A DNA stretch of 64,000 nt from Pseudomonas marginalis (GTDB lineage: Bacteria; Pseudomonadota; Gammaproteobacteria; Pseudomonadales; Pseudomonadaceae). The notes beneath the pieces were generated by a model that saw only the letters and a list, made by a program, of their open reading frames with translations, had not been told where the DNA came from and did no database searches. Below are positions 35,225 to 44,888 of this stretch, in pieces. The stretch lies in assembly GCF_008692035.1 (NCBI RefSeq), contig NZ_VTFG01000001.1, positions 2,666,001 through 2,730,000 of the forward strand. The letters run 5' to 3'. The number at the start of each line of letters is the position of its first letter. The first letter of the stretch is position 1. Made by a program: the position numbers and the translations under genes.

Positions 35225-35236
35225 ACCGAATCCACA

Positions 35237-36925
35237 TCAGGCGATGTCGCGTAGTTCCCTGCGCAGGATCTTCCCTACCGGCGTCATCGGTAACGAGTCG
35301 CGCAAGACAATGTGCTTGGGCACCTTGTAACCCGTGAAGTTGGTCTTGCAGTACGCCTTCAACTCCTCAAGGCTCACCCCTTCTGCGCGCGCCACCACGA
35401 ACAGTTTCACCGCCTCCCCCGTGCGCTCGTCCGGCACGCCGATCACCGCGCAGTTGGCCACGGCCGGATGGGCCATCACCACGTCCTCGATTTCGTTGGG
35501 GTACACATTGAAACCCGAGACGATGATCAAATCCTTCTTGCGGTCGACAATGCGCACAAACCCATCTTCGTCGATCACCGCGATGTCACCGGTCTTCAGC
35601 CAGCCTTCGGCGTCCAGGGCCTCTGCGGTGGCGGCCGGTTGCTGCCAGTAGCCCTTCATCACCTGCGGGCCCTTGATACACAACTCACCGCGCTCGCCCA
35701 GGGGCAGCTCGGTGCCTTCGTCATCAATGACCTTCATCGCCGTGGCGGGCACCGGGATGCCCACGGTACCCAGGCGTGATTTGTTGCCGTAGGGGTTGGT
35801 GCTGGCCACCGGTGAGGTTTCCGTCAGGCCATAGCCCTCGCCGATCGAGCAACCGGTGATCTGCTCCCAGCGTTCGGCCGTGGCCTTGATCAGGGCCGTA
35901 CCACCGGAGTTGGTGAGCTTGAGGTGGGAGAAATCCAGGTTCTTGAACTCCGGGTGGTCCATCAACGCCACAAACAGCGTGTTGAGCCCCAGAAGCCCGG
36001 TAAAGCGCCACTTTTTCAGCTCCTTGATAAACCCGCCGATGTCCCTGGGGTTGGTGATCAGTACGTTGTGGTTACCCGAGACCATCATGCACATGCAGTT
36101 CGCGGTGAAGGCATAGATATGGTACAGCGGCAGCGGCGCGATCATCACCTCCTGCCCTTCCTTGATCAGCGGGTGGCCGTCATCGCCGGTCTGGGACATG
36201 CAGGCGCGCACCTGTTGCATGTTCGCCACCAGGTTGCCATGGGTGAGCATCGCCCCCTTGGCCAGGCCGGTGGTGCCGCCGGTGTATTGCAGCACGGCAA
36301 TATCGTCCAGGTTCACCGGATGGCGCGTCACGCCGAGGCCCGCGCCCATGCGCAGGGCGCGCTTGAACGACACCGCACGCGGCAGGTGGTAGGCCGGGAC
36401 CATCTTCTTGACCTTGTCGACCACGGTGTTGACCAGCCAGCCTCTGGCGGCGGGCATGAAGTCGCCCATCCTGGCTTCGATCAGGTAGTCGATCTCGGTG
36501 TCGGTGCACACGTCCTGCACCCGCGAACCGAACAGGTTGAGGTAGACCAGGGCACGCACGCCGGCGTCCTTGAACTGGTGGCGCATCTCGCGCGGGGTGT
36601 AGAGCGGGTTGGTGTTGACCACGATCAGCCCGGCGCGCAGTGCGCCGAACACGGCAATCGGGTAGTGCAGCACGTTGGGCATCTGTACGGCGATGCGCTC
36701 GCCGGGCTTGAGGTCGGTGTGCTGCTGCAGGTAGCCGGCGAACGCCGCACTCTGGCGCTCAAGCTCGGCGTAGGTCAGGGTGACGCCCATGTTGCTGAAT
36801 GCCGGACGGTCGGCAAAGGCCTTGCACGAGCGCTCGAAGACTTCGATTACCGACTTGTAGGCCGACAGGTCGATGTCATTGGGAACGCCCGCCGCGCGTT
36901 TGTCATTCCAGAAATCAGGTTGCAT
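35237..36925 (-). CDS. fadD2: Long-chain fatty-acid CoA ligase (FadD2-like)
   Basis: A second 562-residue acyl-CoA ligase, upstream in the tandem pair. It has the same motif set: YTGGTTGLAKGAMLTHGNL, EGYGLTETSP and LKTGDIAVIDEDGFVRIVDRKKDLI. N-terminus MQPDFWNDKRAAGVPNDI. It corresponds to FadD2 (PA3300) by order next to the lysophospholipase-like gene. FadD1 and FadD2 of P. aeruginosa differ in chain-length preference; whether that holds here is not visible. Divergent from the hydrolase gene, sharing 223 bases. Confidence 0.93.
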   Translation of the reverse strand: MQPDFWNDKRAAGVPNDIDLSAYKSVIEVFERSCKAFADRPAFSNMGVTLTYAELERQSAAFAGYLQQHTDLKPGERIAVQMPNVLHYPIAVFGALRAGLIVVNTNPLYTPREMRHQFKDAGVRALVYLNLFGSRVQDVCTDTEIDYLIEARMGDFMPAARGWLVNTVVDKVKKMVPAYHLPRAVSFKRALRMGAGLGVTRHPVNLDDIAVLQYTGGTTGLAKGAMLTHGNLVANMQQVRACMSQTGDDGHPLIKEGQEVMIAPLPLYHIYAFTANCMCMMVSGNHNVLITNPRDIGGFIKELKKWRFTGLLGLNTLFVALMDHPEFKNLDFSHLKLTNSGGTALIKATAERWEQITGCSIGEGYGLTETSPVASTNPYGNKSRLGTVGIPVPATAMKVIDDEGTELPLGERGELCIKGPQVMKGYWQQPAATAEALDAEGWLKTGDIAVIDEDGFVRIVDRKKDLIIVSGFNVYPNEIEDVVMAHPAVANCAVIGVPDERTGEAVKLFVVARAEGVSLEELKAYCKTNFTGYKVPKHIVLRDSLPMTPVGKILRRELRDIA

Positions 36926-36956
36926 TATTCTTGTCCCCTTACCTGAAGGTGTCCGG

Positions 36957-36975
36957 CCGCTTTTATAGAAAGCGG
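36957..36975. promoter_or_regulatory. Palindrome upstream of fadD2
   Basis: CCGCTTT/AAAGCGG around TATAG, 32 bases before the fadD2 start codon. Candidate operator or attenuator stem; motif only. Confidence 0.35.
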
Positions 36976-37148
36976 AGCTTGGGGGACGTTAGCAGCTATG
37001 GCCAAACAGGCAAATACAGCAAATTGCGTCATTGATTGTATGAATCTTGTCCCTGATGCGCAGGCAGATACCCCGTCGCCTGACAGATGAGCTATACACT
37101 GCAACAACGTCGAGCAGACCTTGAGCAGACCTTGAGAAAGGGAACCCC

Positions 37149-38093
37149 ATGAACCACAGCACCTTCTGGCTGACCGCGAATGACCGCAGCCGCCTGTACG
37201 TCAATCATTGGATGCCCGACGGCCCGGCCAAGGCGGTGGTCATGCTGTCCCACGGCATGGCGGAGCACAGCGGGCGCTATGCGCGGCTGGCCGAAGCCTT
37301 GTGCAGTGCAGGCTATGGCGTGTATGCGCCGGACCAGCGTGGCCACGGCCGCACCGCCGACGAAGGTACGCTGGGCCTGTATGCCGAAAAGGACGGCTGG
37401 AACAAAGTGGTGGGCGACCTGGCCAGCCTCAACCAGCACATCGGCCAGCAGCATCCGGGGCTGCCGATCATTTTGCTCGGCCACAGCATGGGCAGCTATA
37501 TCGCCCAGGCCTACCTGCTGCACCACAGCGCCAGCCTGCATGGAGCGATTCTCAGCGGTTCGAATTTCCAGCCGGTGGCGCTGTACCGCGCCGCACGGCT
37601 GATCGCTCGCGCCGAACGCCTGCGCCAGGGTGTCCGTGGGCGCAGTGCGTTGATCGAGTTCCTGTCCTTCGGCTCGTTCAACAAGGCATTCAGGCCCAAC
37701 CGCACCGCGTTCGACTGGCTCAGCCGTGACCCGAACGAAGTCGACAAATACATCAACGATCCACTCTGCGGTTTCCGCTGTACCAACCAACTATGGATCG
37801 ATCTGCTCGGCGGCTTGCAGCAAATCAGCAAAGCGTCCAATCTCGCCCAGATCGATCCGGGCCTGCCGATCCTGGTGATGGGCGGCGAATGTGATCCGGT
37901 CAGTGAGGGCAAGCGTCTCAAAAGCCTGGCCCATGCCCTGCGTGAGGCCGGCAGCCAGCACCTGCAACTGAATATCTACCAGCAGGCACGTCACGAAGTG
38001 TTCAACGAAACCAATCGCGACGAAGTCACCGCCGATGTGCTGAGGTGGCTCGACCAGGCCCTGACCTTGCGCAGGCCGGCCCACTGCGAATAA
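37149..38093 (+). CDS. Alpha/beta hydrolase, lysophospholipase/monoacylglycerol lipase type
   Basis: A 314-residue hydrolase of the PldB/MGL type. VVMLSHGMAEHSGRYARLAEAL is the oxyanion region, DQRGHGRTAD follows, the nucleophile is in LLGHSMGSYIAQ (about 113), then the Asp in LVMGGECDPVSEG and the His in ARHEVFNE. It should release free fatty acids from lysophospholipids or monoacylglycerols for the adjacent acyl-CoA ligases. P. aeruginosa has the same neighbour (PA3301). Cytoplasmic by lack of a signal peptide. Confidence 0.9.
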   Translation: MNHSTFWLTANDRSRLYVNHWMPDGPAKAVVMLSHGMAEHSGRYARLAEALCSAGYGVYAPDQRGHGRTADEGTLGLYAEKDGWNKVVGDLASLNQHIGQQHPGLPIILLGHSMGSYIAQAYLLHHSASLHGAILSGSNFQPVALYRAARLIARAERLRQGVRGRSALIEFLSFGSFNKAFRPNRTAFDWLSRDPNEVDKYINDPLCGFRCTNQLWIDLLGGLQQISKASNLAQIDPGLPILVMGGECDPVSEGKRLKSLAHALREAGSQHLQLNIYQQARHEVFNETNRDEVTADVLRWLDQALTLRRPAHCE

Positions 38094-38150
38094 ATTTACG
38101 TTTAAAATCAGATAGTTAAATTACCGATTAGCCACAGGATGCACCTTTAG

Positions 38151-38621
38151 ATGACCCAGGTAACCAACACCCCGTACGAAGCCCTTGAAGTCGGCCAGAC
38201 CGCCAGCTACAGCAAGACCGTCGAAGAGCGTGATATCCAGCTGTTTGCCGCCATGTCCGGCGACCACAACCCGGTGCACCTGGATGCCGAATACGCCAAG
38301 GCGACCATGTTCAAGGAGCGTATCGCCCACGGAATGTTCAGCGGCGCCCTGATCAGCGCAGCCGTTGCGTGTGAGCTGCCCGGGCCGGGCACTATCTATA
38401 TCGGCCAGCAGATGACCTTCCAGAAGCCGGTGAAAATCGGCGATACCCTGACCGTGCGCCTGGAAATCCTCGAGAAGCTGCCGAAGTTTCGCGTACGTAT
38501 TGCCACCCGTGTGTTCAACCAGCGCGATGAGCTGGTCGTGGATGGCGAGGCGGAAATTCTTGCACCACGCAAGCAGCAGGTCGTGACCTTGACCGAGCTG
38601 CCGCCGATCAGCATTGGCTGA
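38151..38621 (+). CDS. MaoC-family (R)-enoyl-CoA hydratase-like protein
   Basis: A 156-residue hotdog-fold protein with the MaoC signature FAAMSGDHNPVHLDAEYAK followed by RIAHGMFSGALISA, carrying the Asp/His catalytic pair. Hydrates enoyl-CoA to (R)-3-hydroxyacyl-CoA, an entry to PHA or related pathways. It lies 57 bases after the hydrolase; PA3302 is the likely counterpart. Confidence 0.9.
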   Translation: MTQVTNTPYEALEVGQTASYSKTVEERDIQLFAAMSGDHNPVHLDAEYAKATMFKERIAHGMFSGALISAAVACELPGPGTIYIGQQMTFQKPVKIGDTLTVRLEILEKLPKFRVRIATRVFNQRDELVVDGEAEILAPRKQQVVTLTELPPISIG

Positions 38622-38650
38622 GTACGGTTTTCAAGGCCAACACCCTGCAA

Positions 38651-38741
38651 ATGTGGGAGGGGGCTTGCCCCCGATGGCGGTGTGTCAGTCATTGAAATAT
38701 CGACTGATCCACCGCTATCGGGCGCAAGCCCCCTCCCACAT
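38651..38741. repeat. REPIN, GTGGGAGGG family (paired copies)
   Basis: Inverted pair: ATGTGGGAGGGGGCTTGCCC at 38651-38670 and its complement ending CCCCCTCCCACAT at 38741, separated by about 50 bases that include CGATGGCGGTG/ACCGCTATCG. This is the longer, doublet version of the hairpin. Confidence 0.83.
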
Positions 38742-38758
38742 GTGTTACACAGCAGCGC

Positions 38759-39226
38759 TTAGGACTGAGCGCGAGCCTGGTTACGCAGGGCTTTTACTTG
38801 GTCGTGATTGCGTTGCACGCCGTGGTACTGACGCTCAACCAGGTCACGAATGCCCAGCAGGTTGTGCTTGTTGATCTTCTCGATGGCTTCTTTGTAAGCC
38901 TTCAGTGCGTGGTCTTCGCCGCGCTCGGCTTCGTTCAGCACAGCCTCTTCGTCCTTACCGGTCAGCATCGACTTCACGTCGACCCAGCCACGGTGCAGGG
39001 CGCCGGCTACGCTACCGGAGTCTTCCGGATCACCGCCCAGGGCACGCACGGCGGTCTTCAATTCGGCGGCAGCGGTAGCGCAGTCAGCGGAACGCTTGGC
39101 AAACAGCGCCTTGAGTTCCGGATGCTTGATGTCTTCTGCGCATTCCTTGAAGCCTTTCTGGCCGTCGATGCTGGTCTCGATCAGGTCGTTCAGTACGGAG
39201 ATCGATTCTTTGTTGATGTCAGTCAT
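38759..39226 (-). CDS. PA2169-like four-helix-bundle protein (DUF2383)
   Basis: A 155-residue helical protein (SISVLNDLIETSIDGQKGFKE, then KALFAKRSADCATAAAELK, VRALGGDPEDSGSVAGALHRGWVDVKS, KDEEAVLNEAERGEDHALKAYKEA). It matches the DUF2383/PA2169 family, ferritin-like in outline and often linked to stress. The His/Glu pattern (ECAEDIKHPE, EAERGEDH) could bind metal. Monocistronic; its stop lies next to the REPIN. Confidence 0.85.
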   Translation of the reverse strand: MTDINKESISVLNDLIETSIDGQKGFKECAEDIKHPELKALFAKRSADCATAAAELKTAVRALGGDPEDSGSVAGALHRGWVDVKSMLTGKDEEAVLNEAERGEDHALKAYKEAIEKINKHNLLGIRDLVERQYHGVQRNHDQVKALRNQARAQS

Positions 39227-39424
39227 TTTTCAATTCCTTAGGCAGGTGAAGAAGGGTTGTCTTAATGATTGCAGCGCTCGTGCCAGGTTTTGAAAAATTA
39301 CTTTTATGTTTATTTTCAATAACTTAAAAATATTTGAACCATCTGTATGTACGTTATTTGCATGATCTGTCATTTGGCCTTCATGCAGAATGCCTGTATT
39401 TTCGAAGACCTCGCCTCACTTCAC

Positions 39425-39670
39425 ATGAAGCCCATGAATCCCGAAAAACTCGAACTGCTGATCACCCGCGAAATGCCCTTCGGCAAGTACAAGGGTCGGA
39501 TCATCGCCGACCTGCCGGGTCCCTACCTGAACTGGTTCGCCCGCGAGGGCTTTCCCCACGGCGAACTGGGCGGGTTGCTGGCATTGATGCAGGAAATCGA
39601 CCACAACGGCTTGTCCGAATTGTTGGAACCGCTGCGCGTTAAACACGGCAAACCCGCCCCCCGCCATTAA
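39425..39670 (+). CDS. DUF3820 (QSregVF_b-type) protein
   Basis: An 81-residue protein containing the conserved core MPFGKYKGRIIADLPGPYLNWFAREGFPHGELG. This is the DUF3820 domain described as a putative quorum-sensing-regulated virulence factor. ATG 39425 and 39434 are alternatives and neither has a good ribosome site. It is followed after 10 bases by the aminotransferase gene, so the two are likely cotranscribed. Confidence 0.83.
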   Translation: MKPMNPEKLELLITREMPFGKYKGRIIADLPGPYLNWFAREGFPHGELGGLLALMQEIDHNGLSELLEPLRVKHGKPAPRH

Positions 39671-39680
39671 GAGACTCGCC

Positions 39681-40856
39681 ATGCCAAGGAATGCCGACAA
39701 CGAACCTCACTGGCAGGCCATCGCCCAGCGCTATGCGCTGGAGCCCGGCCCGATCAACCTGGAGAACGGCTACTTCGGGCGTATGAGCCGCGAGGTGCAG
39801 GCGCAGTACCTGGAGCATGTGGCGTTTATCAACCGCAGCAACTCGCTGTATGTGCGCCAGCGCTTCGAGCAAGGTGAAAATGTCGAGATCCGTCGCCAAC
39901 TGGCGGGCCTGATCGACGTCGACCCCGAGGCAGTCGCCTTTACCCGCAACGCCACCGAAGCCTTGCAGTCGCTGATCCGCAACTACAACCGCCTGCAACC
40001 CGGCGATCAGGTGCTGATCAGCGACCTGGAATACGACACCGTCAAAGGTGCGATGCGCTGGTTGGCGGGTGTTCGCGGTGTAGAAGTGATCGAGTTGTCC
40101 CACACTCATCCGGCCAGTTTCGACAGCCTGGTGCAGACCTATCGCGATGCGTTCGCCCGGTACCCGCGCCTGAAGCTGATGGCACTCACCCATGTGACCC
40201 ACCGCACCGGCCTGGTGATGCCCGTAGAGGCCATCGCCAAGGCCGCGCGTGAGCATGCCATCGACGTGATCCTCGACGGCGCCCATGCACTGGGCCAGAT
40301 CGAGTTCAACCTCGCCGAACTGGGCATTGCGTTCGCCGGCTTCAACCTGCACAAATGGATCGGCGCGCCGCTGACCCTGGGGTTCCTCTATATCGCCCCC
40401 GAATGCCTGGCTGATATTGATCCGGACATGGGCGAGTTCCACTACCCCGCCACCGACGTGCGTGCGCGTACGTCGTACAGCACGCCGAATTTCCCCGCGT
40501 TAATGACGTTGCCGTTGGTGCTTGAAGAACATCGCGCCATGGGCGGCGCGGCGGCCAAGGGTGCGCGTGTCAGTTACCTGCGGGATGTATGGGTGAGCCA
40601 GGTGCGACCGTTGCCGGGGATCGAGGTGCTGACGCCGGATGATCCCCGGCTGTATTGCGGGATCACGGCATTCAAGTTCAGCGGGCGGGATCAGCAGGTG
40701 ATGGTGGATCGCATGCTCAACGACTATGGGCTGTTCACTACTACGCGCACCGGTACGGCGTTTGGTACCTGTATCCGCGTGACACCGGGGTTGGTGACGT
40801 CGGCGGAGGACATCAATGTCCTGGTCAATGCCATTACCGAGCTAAGCAGAGATTAA
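39681..40856 (+). CDS. Class V aminotransferase-fold PLP enzyme
   Basis: A 391-residue fold-type I PLP protein of the isopenicillin N epimerase/cysteine desulfurase-like group. INLENGYFGRMSREVQAQY at the start, FTRNATEALQSLIRNY (phosphate-binding), ILDGAHALGQIEFNL, and the PLP-lysine in FNLHKWIGAPL. Substrate not predictable. No signal peptide, unlike some related periplasmic aminotransferases (for example PvdN). Confidence 0.88.
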   Translation: MPRNADNEPHWQAIAQRYALEPGPINLENGYFGRMSREVQAQYLEHVAFINRSNSLYVRQRFEQGENVEIRRQLAGLIDVDPEAVAFTRNATEALQSLIRNYNRLQPGDQVLISDLEYDTVKGAMRWLAGVRGVEVIELSHTHPASFDSLVQTYRDAFARYPRLKLMALTHVTHRTGLVMPVEAIAKAAREHAIDVILDGAHALGQIEFNLAELGIAFAGFNLHKWIGAPLTLGFLYIAPECLADIDPDMGEFHYPATDVRARTSYSTPNFPALMTLPLVLEEHRAMGGAAAKGARVSYLRDVWVSQVRPLPGIEVLTPDDPRLYCGITAFKFSGRDQQVMVDRMLNDYGLFTTTRTGTAFGTCIRVTPGLVTSAEDINVLVNAITELSRD

Positions 40857-40881
40857 AGGTGGGCCTCAGGTTTTTACCGGC

Positions 40882-40915
40882 AAAAAAAAGCGGTACACCG
40901 ACCAAGTGCACCGCA
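40882..40915 (-). terminator. Rho-independent terminator of zwf-pgl-eda
   Basis: On the minus strand GCGGTGCAC...GTGTACCGC (one mismatch) is followed by eight T. It lies 43 bases after the eda stop. Confidence 0.85.
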
Positions 40916-40957
40916 AAAATGCCGTTAAGCACAGCAACAACGATTCGATGAATCAGA

Positions 40958-41623
40958 TCAATCCAGCAGCGCCAGCGCCTGCGCGGTGACTTCCTGGATG
41001 CGGGCCCAATCGCCGTTCTTGACCCACTCCGGGTCAAGCATCCAGCTACCGCCCACGCACATCACGTTTTTCAACGCCATGTAGCTTTTGATATTGGCCG
41101 GGCCGACGCCGCCGGTCGGGCAGAATTTCACTTCGCCGAACGGGCCGCCCAGGGCCTTGATCGCGGCAACACCGCCGCTGACTTCAGCCGGGAACAGTTT
41201 GAAGCGACGGTAGCCCAGGCCGTAGCCTTCCATGATGCCGGAGGCGTTGCTGATGCCTGGCAGCAGCGGGATCGGGCTGTGCACCGAGGCTTCCAGCAGG
41301 TCACGGGTAATGCCGGGGGTGACGATAAATTGCGAACCGGCGACTTCAGCCGCTTCAAGCATGTGGCGGTCGAGTACGGTGCCGGCGCCGGTGCACAGTT
41401 CAGGCCGCTGCTCACGCAGCACCTGAATGGCCTTGAGGCCGAACTCGGAACGCAAGGTCACTTCCAATGCGGTCAAACCACCGGCTGCCAGGGCATCGGC
41501 CAGCGGCAGGATGTCCTGCTCGCGAGCGATGGTGATCACCGGCAGGATCCGCGCCTTGGCGCAGAGGCTGTCGATCAAGGCAACTTTATCCGCCATGGAC
41601 ACGGTCGGTTGAGGGCTTTTCAT
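40958..41623 (-). CDS. eda: KDPG aldolase
   Basis: Cleaves 2-keto-3-deoxy-6-phosphogluconate to pyruvate and glyceraldehyde-3-phosphate. The 221-residue protein has RILPVITI, the Schiff-base lysine in YRRFKLFPAEVSGG, GTVLD and FCPTGGVGPANI. The start at 41623 (MKSPQPTV) was chosen because AAGGATC sits about 10 bases upstream; an ATG at 41644 overlapping the pgl stop would add seven residues. Last gene of the zwf-pgl-eda operon. Confidence 0.95.
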   Translation of the reverse strand: MKSPQPTVSMADKVALIDSLCAKARILPVITIAREQDILPLADALAAGGLTALEVTLRSEFGLKAIQVLREQRPELCTGAGTVLDRHMLEAAEVAGSQFIVTPGITRDLLEASVHSPIPLLPGISNASGIMEGYGLGYRRFKLFPAEVSGGVAAIKALGGPFGEVKFCPTGGVGPANIKSYMALKNVMCVGGSWMLDPEWVKNGDWARIQEVTAQALALLD

Positions 41624-41640
41624 AGCGGCTGATCCTTGGC

Positions 41641-42354
41641 TCATGGGCACCAGTAAATCTCTAAAGTAGGTTGCAAAAACGCGCGAATCGGCATGGCAGC
41701 AACGTCGTCACTGGCCAGCGCGGCGCTCAAGGTGGTCAATTTCGAACTGCCGGAAATCGACAGCGCGGTGTGGTGGGCCGTGGCCAGCAATGCGCGACTC
41801 ATGGTCAGGCGCTGGTGCGGCACGGTCGGCGCCAGCATCGGCCAGCAACGGCGGGTACCGTCGGCCTGCAGTGCAGCGGCGAGGTTCGGGCTGTTGGGAA
41901 ACAGCGATGCGGTGTGGCCGTCATCGCCCATGCCCAGCACCAGCACATCAATGGCCGGCAGCTCGGCCAGCAGGCGATCGGCCTGCTCGGCAGCGTCTTC
42001 AAGGTTGGCGGCGGCGCTGTACAGGCTGAGGAACCTGGCCTTGGCCGCCGGGCCTTGCAACAGGTGCTGCTTCAACAGGCCGGCATTGCTGTCGGCGTGT
42101 TCCACCGGCACCCAGCGCTCATCGGCCAGGGTGATGGTGACCTTGGACCAGTCCAGGCCTTGCTTGGCCAGGTTCTGGAAAAACGCCACGGGGCTGCGGC
42201 CACCGGACACCACCAGGGTCGCCTCGCCACGGGCACTGATGGCCGCGCGCAGTTGTTCGGCCACGTCGTTGGCCAGGCCGTCCGCCAGCAGCACAGGCGT
42301 GCGGTACTCGTGGGCAGTCACGCCCCGAGGCAGTTTCAATTCAGATATCGCCAT
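41641..42354 (-). CDS. pgl: 6-phosphogluconolactonase
   Basis: Hydrolyses 6-phosphogluconolactone. The 237-residue protein has the family blocks [12 protein letters not shown] (about 50), [11 protein letters not shown] and [15 protein letters not shown]. The start at 42354 (MAISELKLP) overlaps the zwf end by 14 bases. The next gene eda follows after 17 bases. Confidence 0.95.
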   Translation of the reverse strand: MAISELKLPRGVTAHEYRTPVLLADGLANDVAEQLRAAISARGEATLVVSGGRSPVAFFQNLAKQGLDWSKVTITLADERWVPVEHADSNAGLLKQHLLQGPAAKARFLSLYSAAANLEDAAEQADRLLAELPAIDVLVLGMGDDGHTASLFPNSPNLAAALQADGTRRCWPMLAPTVPHQRLTMSRALLATAHHTALSISGSSKLTTLSAALASDDVAAMPIRAFLQPTLEIYWCP

Positions 42355-43807
42355 ACCAAGACCTCCCATCCCGCGTGATCAGTGCAATCGAGCTCATCGG
42401 CCCCCAGGACCCCGCCGCATACGGCTTGGGCGCATCACCGGATTTTTTCCACCCGGCGATCAACTGGTCACACCACTTCCACGCGGCTTCGATTTCATCT
42501 TTGCGAACAAACAGGTTCTGATTGCCGCGCATCACTTCCAACAGCAAACGCTCGTAGGCATCGGGGATGCGCGCGCTGCGATAGGTATCGGAAAAATTCA
42601 GTTGCAATGGCCCGCTGCGCAGTTGCATGCCCTTGTCCAGGCCCTGCTCCTTGGTCATCACGCGCAAGGAAATGCCTTCGTCCGGCTGCAGGCGGATGAT
42701 CAACTTGTTGCTGATCTGCAAGCGCTGCTCGGGGGCGAAGATGTAATGAGACGGTTCCTTGAAGTGAATGACGATCTGCGACAGCTTCTGCGGCATACGC
42801 TTGCCGGTACGCAGGTAGAACGGCACCCCGGCCCAACGCCAGTTACGGATATCGGCCCGCAGCGCGACGAAGGTTTCGGTGTCGCTCTGGGTGTTGGAAT
42901 TCTCTTCTTCCAGGTAACCCGGCACCGGCTTGCCGGCGCTGTAGCCGGCGATGTACTGGCCACGCACCACTTGAGTGGTAAGGCCATCCGGGCTGATCGG
43001 CGCCAGGGCCTTGAGCACCTTGACCTTCTCGTCACGGATGCTGTCGGCGGACAGGTCGGCCGGCGGGTCCATGGCGATCAGGCAAAGCAGCTGCAGCAAG
43101 TGGTTCTGGATCATGTCGCGCAGCTGGCCAGCCTTGTCGAAATAGCCCCAACGGCCTTCGATACCGACCTGTTCGGCCACGGTGATTTCCACGTGGGAGA
43201 TGTAGTTCTGGTTCCACTGGGTTTCGAACAGGCTATTGGCGAAACGCAGGGCGATCAGGTTCTGGACGGTCTCTTTGCCCAGGTAGTGGTCGATACGGTA
43301 GGTGCGGTTTTCCGGGAAGAACTGCGCCACGGCATCGTTGACCTTGCGCGAGGATTCCAGGTCCGAACCGATGGGTTTCTCCAGCACGACGCGGGTGTTT
43401 TCCGCCAGGCCGACCTTGGACAGGTTCTCGCAGATCGCACCGTACACCGCCGCAGGCGTGGCGAAGTAGGCAATCAGGCGTTGCTCGGTGCCGGCCTTTT
43501 CCGCCAGGGCCACGTAGTCATCGGCTTTCATGAAGTCGACGTGGACATAGGTCAGGCGCGCCAGGAAGCGCTGGGCGATGCTCTCGTCCAGTTCCTTGCC
43601 GACGTATTTACGCAATTCTTTTTCGATATGGGCCAGGTGTTGCTGCTCGGAACCGGCTTCCCGGGCCAGGGCCAGGATACGGGTATCGTCGTGCAGGAGC
43701 CCGGCGCCATCGAGTTGATAGAGGGCAGGAAATAACTTGCGCAGCGCCAGATCACCCAAGGCGCCAAACAGGGCAAAGGTGCAGGGTTCTACGGTTATCG
43801 AAGGCAT
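42341..43807 (-). CDS. zwf: Glucose-6-phosphate 1-dehydrogenase
   Basis: Oxidises glucose-6-phosphate with NAD(P)+. The 488-residue protein has [20 protein letters not shown] (nucleotide binding), [14 protein letters not shown], the active-site [14 protein letters not shown], and the C-terminal [11 protein letters not shown]. First gene of zwf-pgl-eda; divergent from hexR across 211 bases holding a HexR-like site and a CA-rich leader motif. Pseudomonas has several Zwf forms; this one is in the glucose locus. Confidence 0.96.
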   Translation of the reverse strand: MPSITVEPCTFALFGALGDLALRKLFPALYQLDGAGLLHDDTRILALAREAGSEQQHLAHIEKELRKYVGKELDESIAQRFLARLTYVHVDFMKADDYVALAEKAGTEQRLIAYFATPAAVYGAICENLSKVGLAENTRVVLEKPIGSDLESSRKVNDAVAQFFPENRTYRIDHYLGKETVQNLIALRFANSLFETQWNQNYISHVEITVAEQVGIEGRWGYFDKAGQLRDMIQNHLLQLLCLIAMDPPADLSADSIRDEKVKVLKALAPISPDGLTTQVVRGQYIAGYSAGKPVPGYLEEENSNTQSDTETFVALRADIRNWRWAGVPFYLRTGKRMPQKLSQIVIHFKEPSHYIFAPEQRLQISNKLIIRLQPDEGISLRVMTKEQGLDKGMQLRSGPLQLNFSDTYRSARIPDAYERLLLEVMRGNQNLFVRKDEIEAAWKWCDQLIAGWKKSGDAPKPYAAGSWGPMSSIALITRDGRSWYGDI

Positions 43808-43812
43808 GATGT

Positions 43813-43820
43813 TTGTTCTT
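43813..43820 (-). promoter_or_regulatory. CA-rich Crc/Hfq-type motif in zwf leader
   Basis: Minus strand reads AAGAACAA, matching AANAANAA, 6 bases before the zwf start codon. Confidence 0.35.
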
Positions 43821-43872
43821 TTATCAAGTTAAGCTACAAATACCTTTTTTCAAGGCATCACTCAAGGAAAAA

Positions 43873-43889
43873 TGTAGTAATAACCACAA
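43873..43889. promoter_or_regulatory. HexR operator in zwf-hexR intergenic region
   Basis: Read on the minus strand this is TTGT-N7-ACTACA, close to the TTGT-N7/8-ACAA pattern recalled for HexR sites of P. putida. A weaker TTGTAGCTTAA sequence lies nearer zwf (43824-43836). Its position predicts control of both zwf and hexR, relieved by KDPG. Confidence 0.55.
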
Positions 43890-44018
43890 CATTTTCCGGA
43901 AATACGCATTCCGAGTGGTGGTGTTCAGCTACCCTCAGTAGGATAGGCCACCGCAAAAGGCCACTCGTCGATTGGTTGCCACCCTTTTATTTGCATCGTC
44001 GCCCGAAGGAAAGACTGA

Positions 44019-44888
44019 ATGGACCGCGTGCGAAATCTTCTGGAACAGATCCGGAACCGCCTCGAAGAATTGAACAAGGCTGAGAAAAAAGTGGCCGAGG
44101 TCATCCTGCTCAACCCGCAGCAGGCGACCCGCTTCTCCATCGCAGCCCTCGCCCAGGCCGCCTCGGTCAGTGAACCGACGGTCAACCGTTTCTGCCGTTC
44201 GTTCGGCGTCAGCGGTTACCCTGAACTTAAATTGCAGTTGGCGCAAAGCCTGGCCAGTGGCGCAGCGTATGTCAGCCGCGCCGTGGAGGCCGATGATAAC
44301 CCCGAGGCCTACACCCAGAAGATCTTTGGCAGCGCCATCGCCTCGCTGGACGCCGCCTGCCAGGCCCTGGACCCGGCCCTGATCAGCAAGGCCGTGGACC
44401 TGTTGATCCAGGCGCGGCAGATCCACTTCTTCGGCCTGGGCGCTTCGGCGCCGGTGGCCATGGACGCGCTGCACAAGTTTTTCCGCTTCAACCTGGCGGT
44501 CACCGCCCACGCCGACGTGCTGATGCAACGCATGATCGCCTCGGTGGCCCACACGGGCGAGCTGTTCGTGATCATTTCCTACACCGGGCGCACCCGTGAG
44601 CTGGTGGAAGTGGCGCGTATCGCCCGGGAAAACGGTGCGTCGGTGCTGGGCGTAACCGCCGAGAACTCGCCGCTGGCCAAGGCCAGCACCGTAAGCCTGA
44701 ACATTCCACTGCCCGAAGACACCGACATCTATATGCCGATGACCTCGCGGATCATTCAGTTGACGGTGCTGGATGTGCTGGCCACCGGCATGACCTTGCG
44801 CCGCGGGGTGGATTTCCAGCCGCATTTGCGCAAGATCAAAGAGAGCTTGAATGACAGCCGGTATCCGGTGGGGGATGAGTTCAACTAA
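44019..44888 (+). CDS. hexR: RpiR-family regulator of glucose catabolism
   Basis: KDPG-responsive repressor of zwf-pgl-eda, edd-glk and gap genes in Pseudomonas. The 289-residue protein has an RpiR HTH (about 1-75, [21 protein letters not shown]) and an SIS sugar-phosphate domain (about 125-250, [40 protein letters not shown]). Divergent from zwf. Its last codons form the left arm of a long inverted repeat. Confidence 0.96.
   Translation: MDRVRNLLEQIRNRLEELNKAEKKVAEVILLNPQQATRFSIAALAQAASVSEPTVNRFCRSFGVSGYPELKLQLAQSLASGAAYVSRAVEADDNPEAYTQKIFGSAIASLDAACQALDPALISKAVDLLIQARQIHFFGLGASAPVAMDALHKFFRFNLAVTAHADVLMQRMIASVAHTGELFVIISYTGRTRELVEVARIARENGASVLGVTAENSPLAKASTVSLNIPLPEDTDIYMPMTSRIIQLTVLDVLATGMTLRRGVDFQPHLRKIKESLNDSRYPVGDEFN

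Larger units (their letters stand above)
34901..35236. other. Intergenic region between two fadD genes
   Basis: A 336-base gap with no gene. It contains the palindrome ATCGCAT-TTG-ATGCGAT (34933-34949) at 33 bases before the fadD1 start, then a poly-T tract (34964-34972), and a degenerate REP at 35174-35224. I see no RNA gene. Confidence 0.6.

Noticed and set aside
41693..43735. A 680-codon plus-strand frame over pgl and zwf
   Set aside because: Opposite-strand shadow of genes with intact catalytic motifs; no ribosome site.
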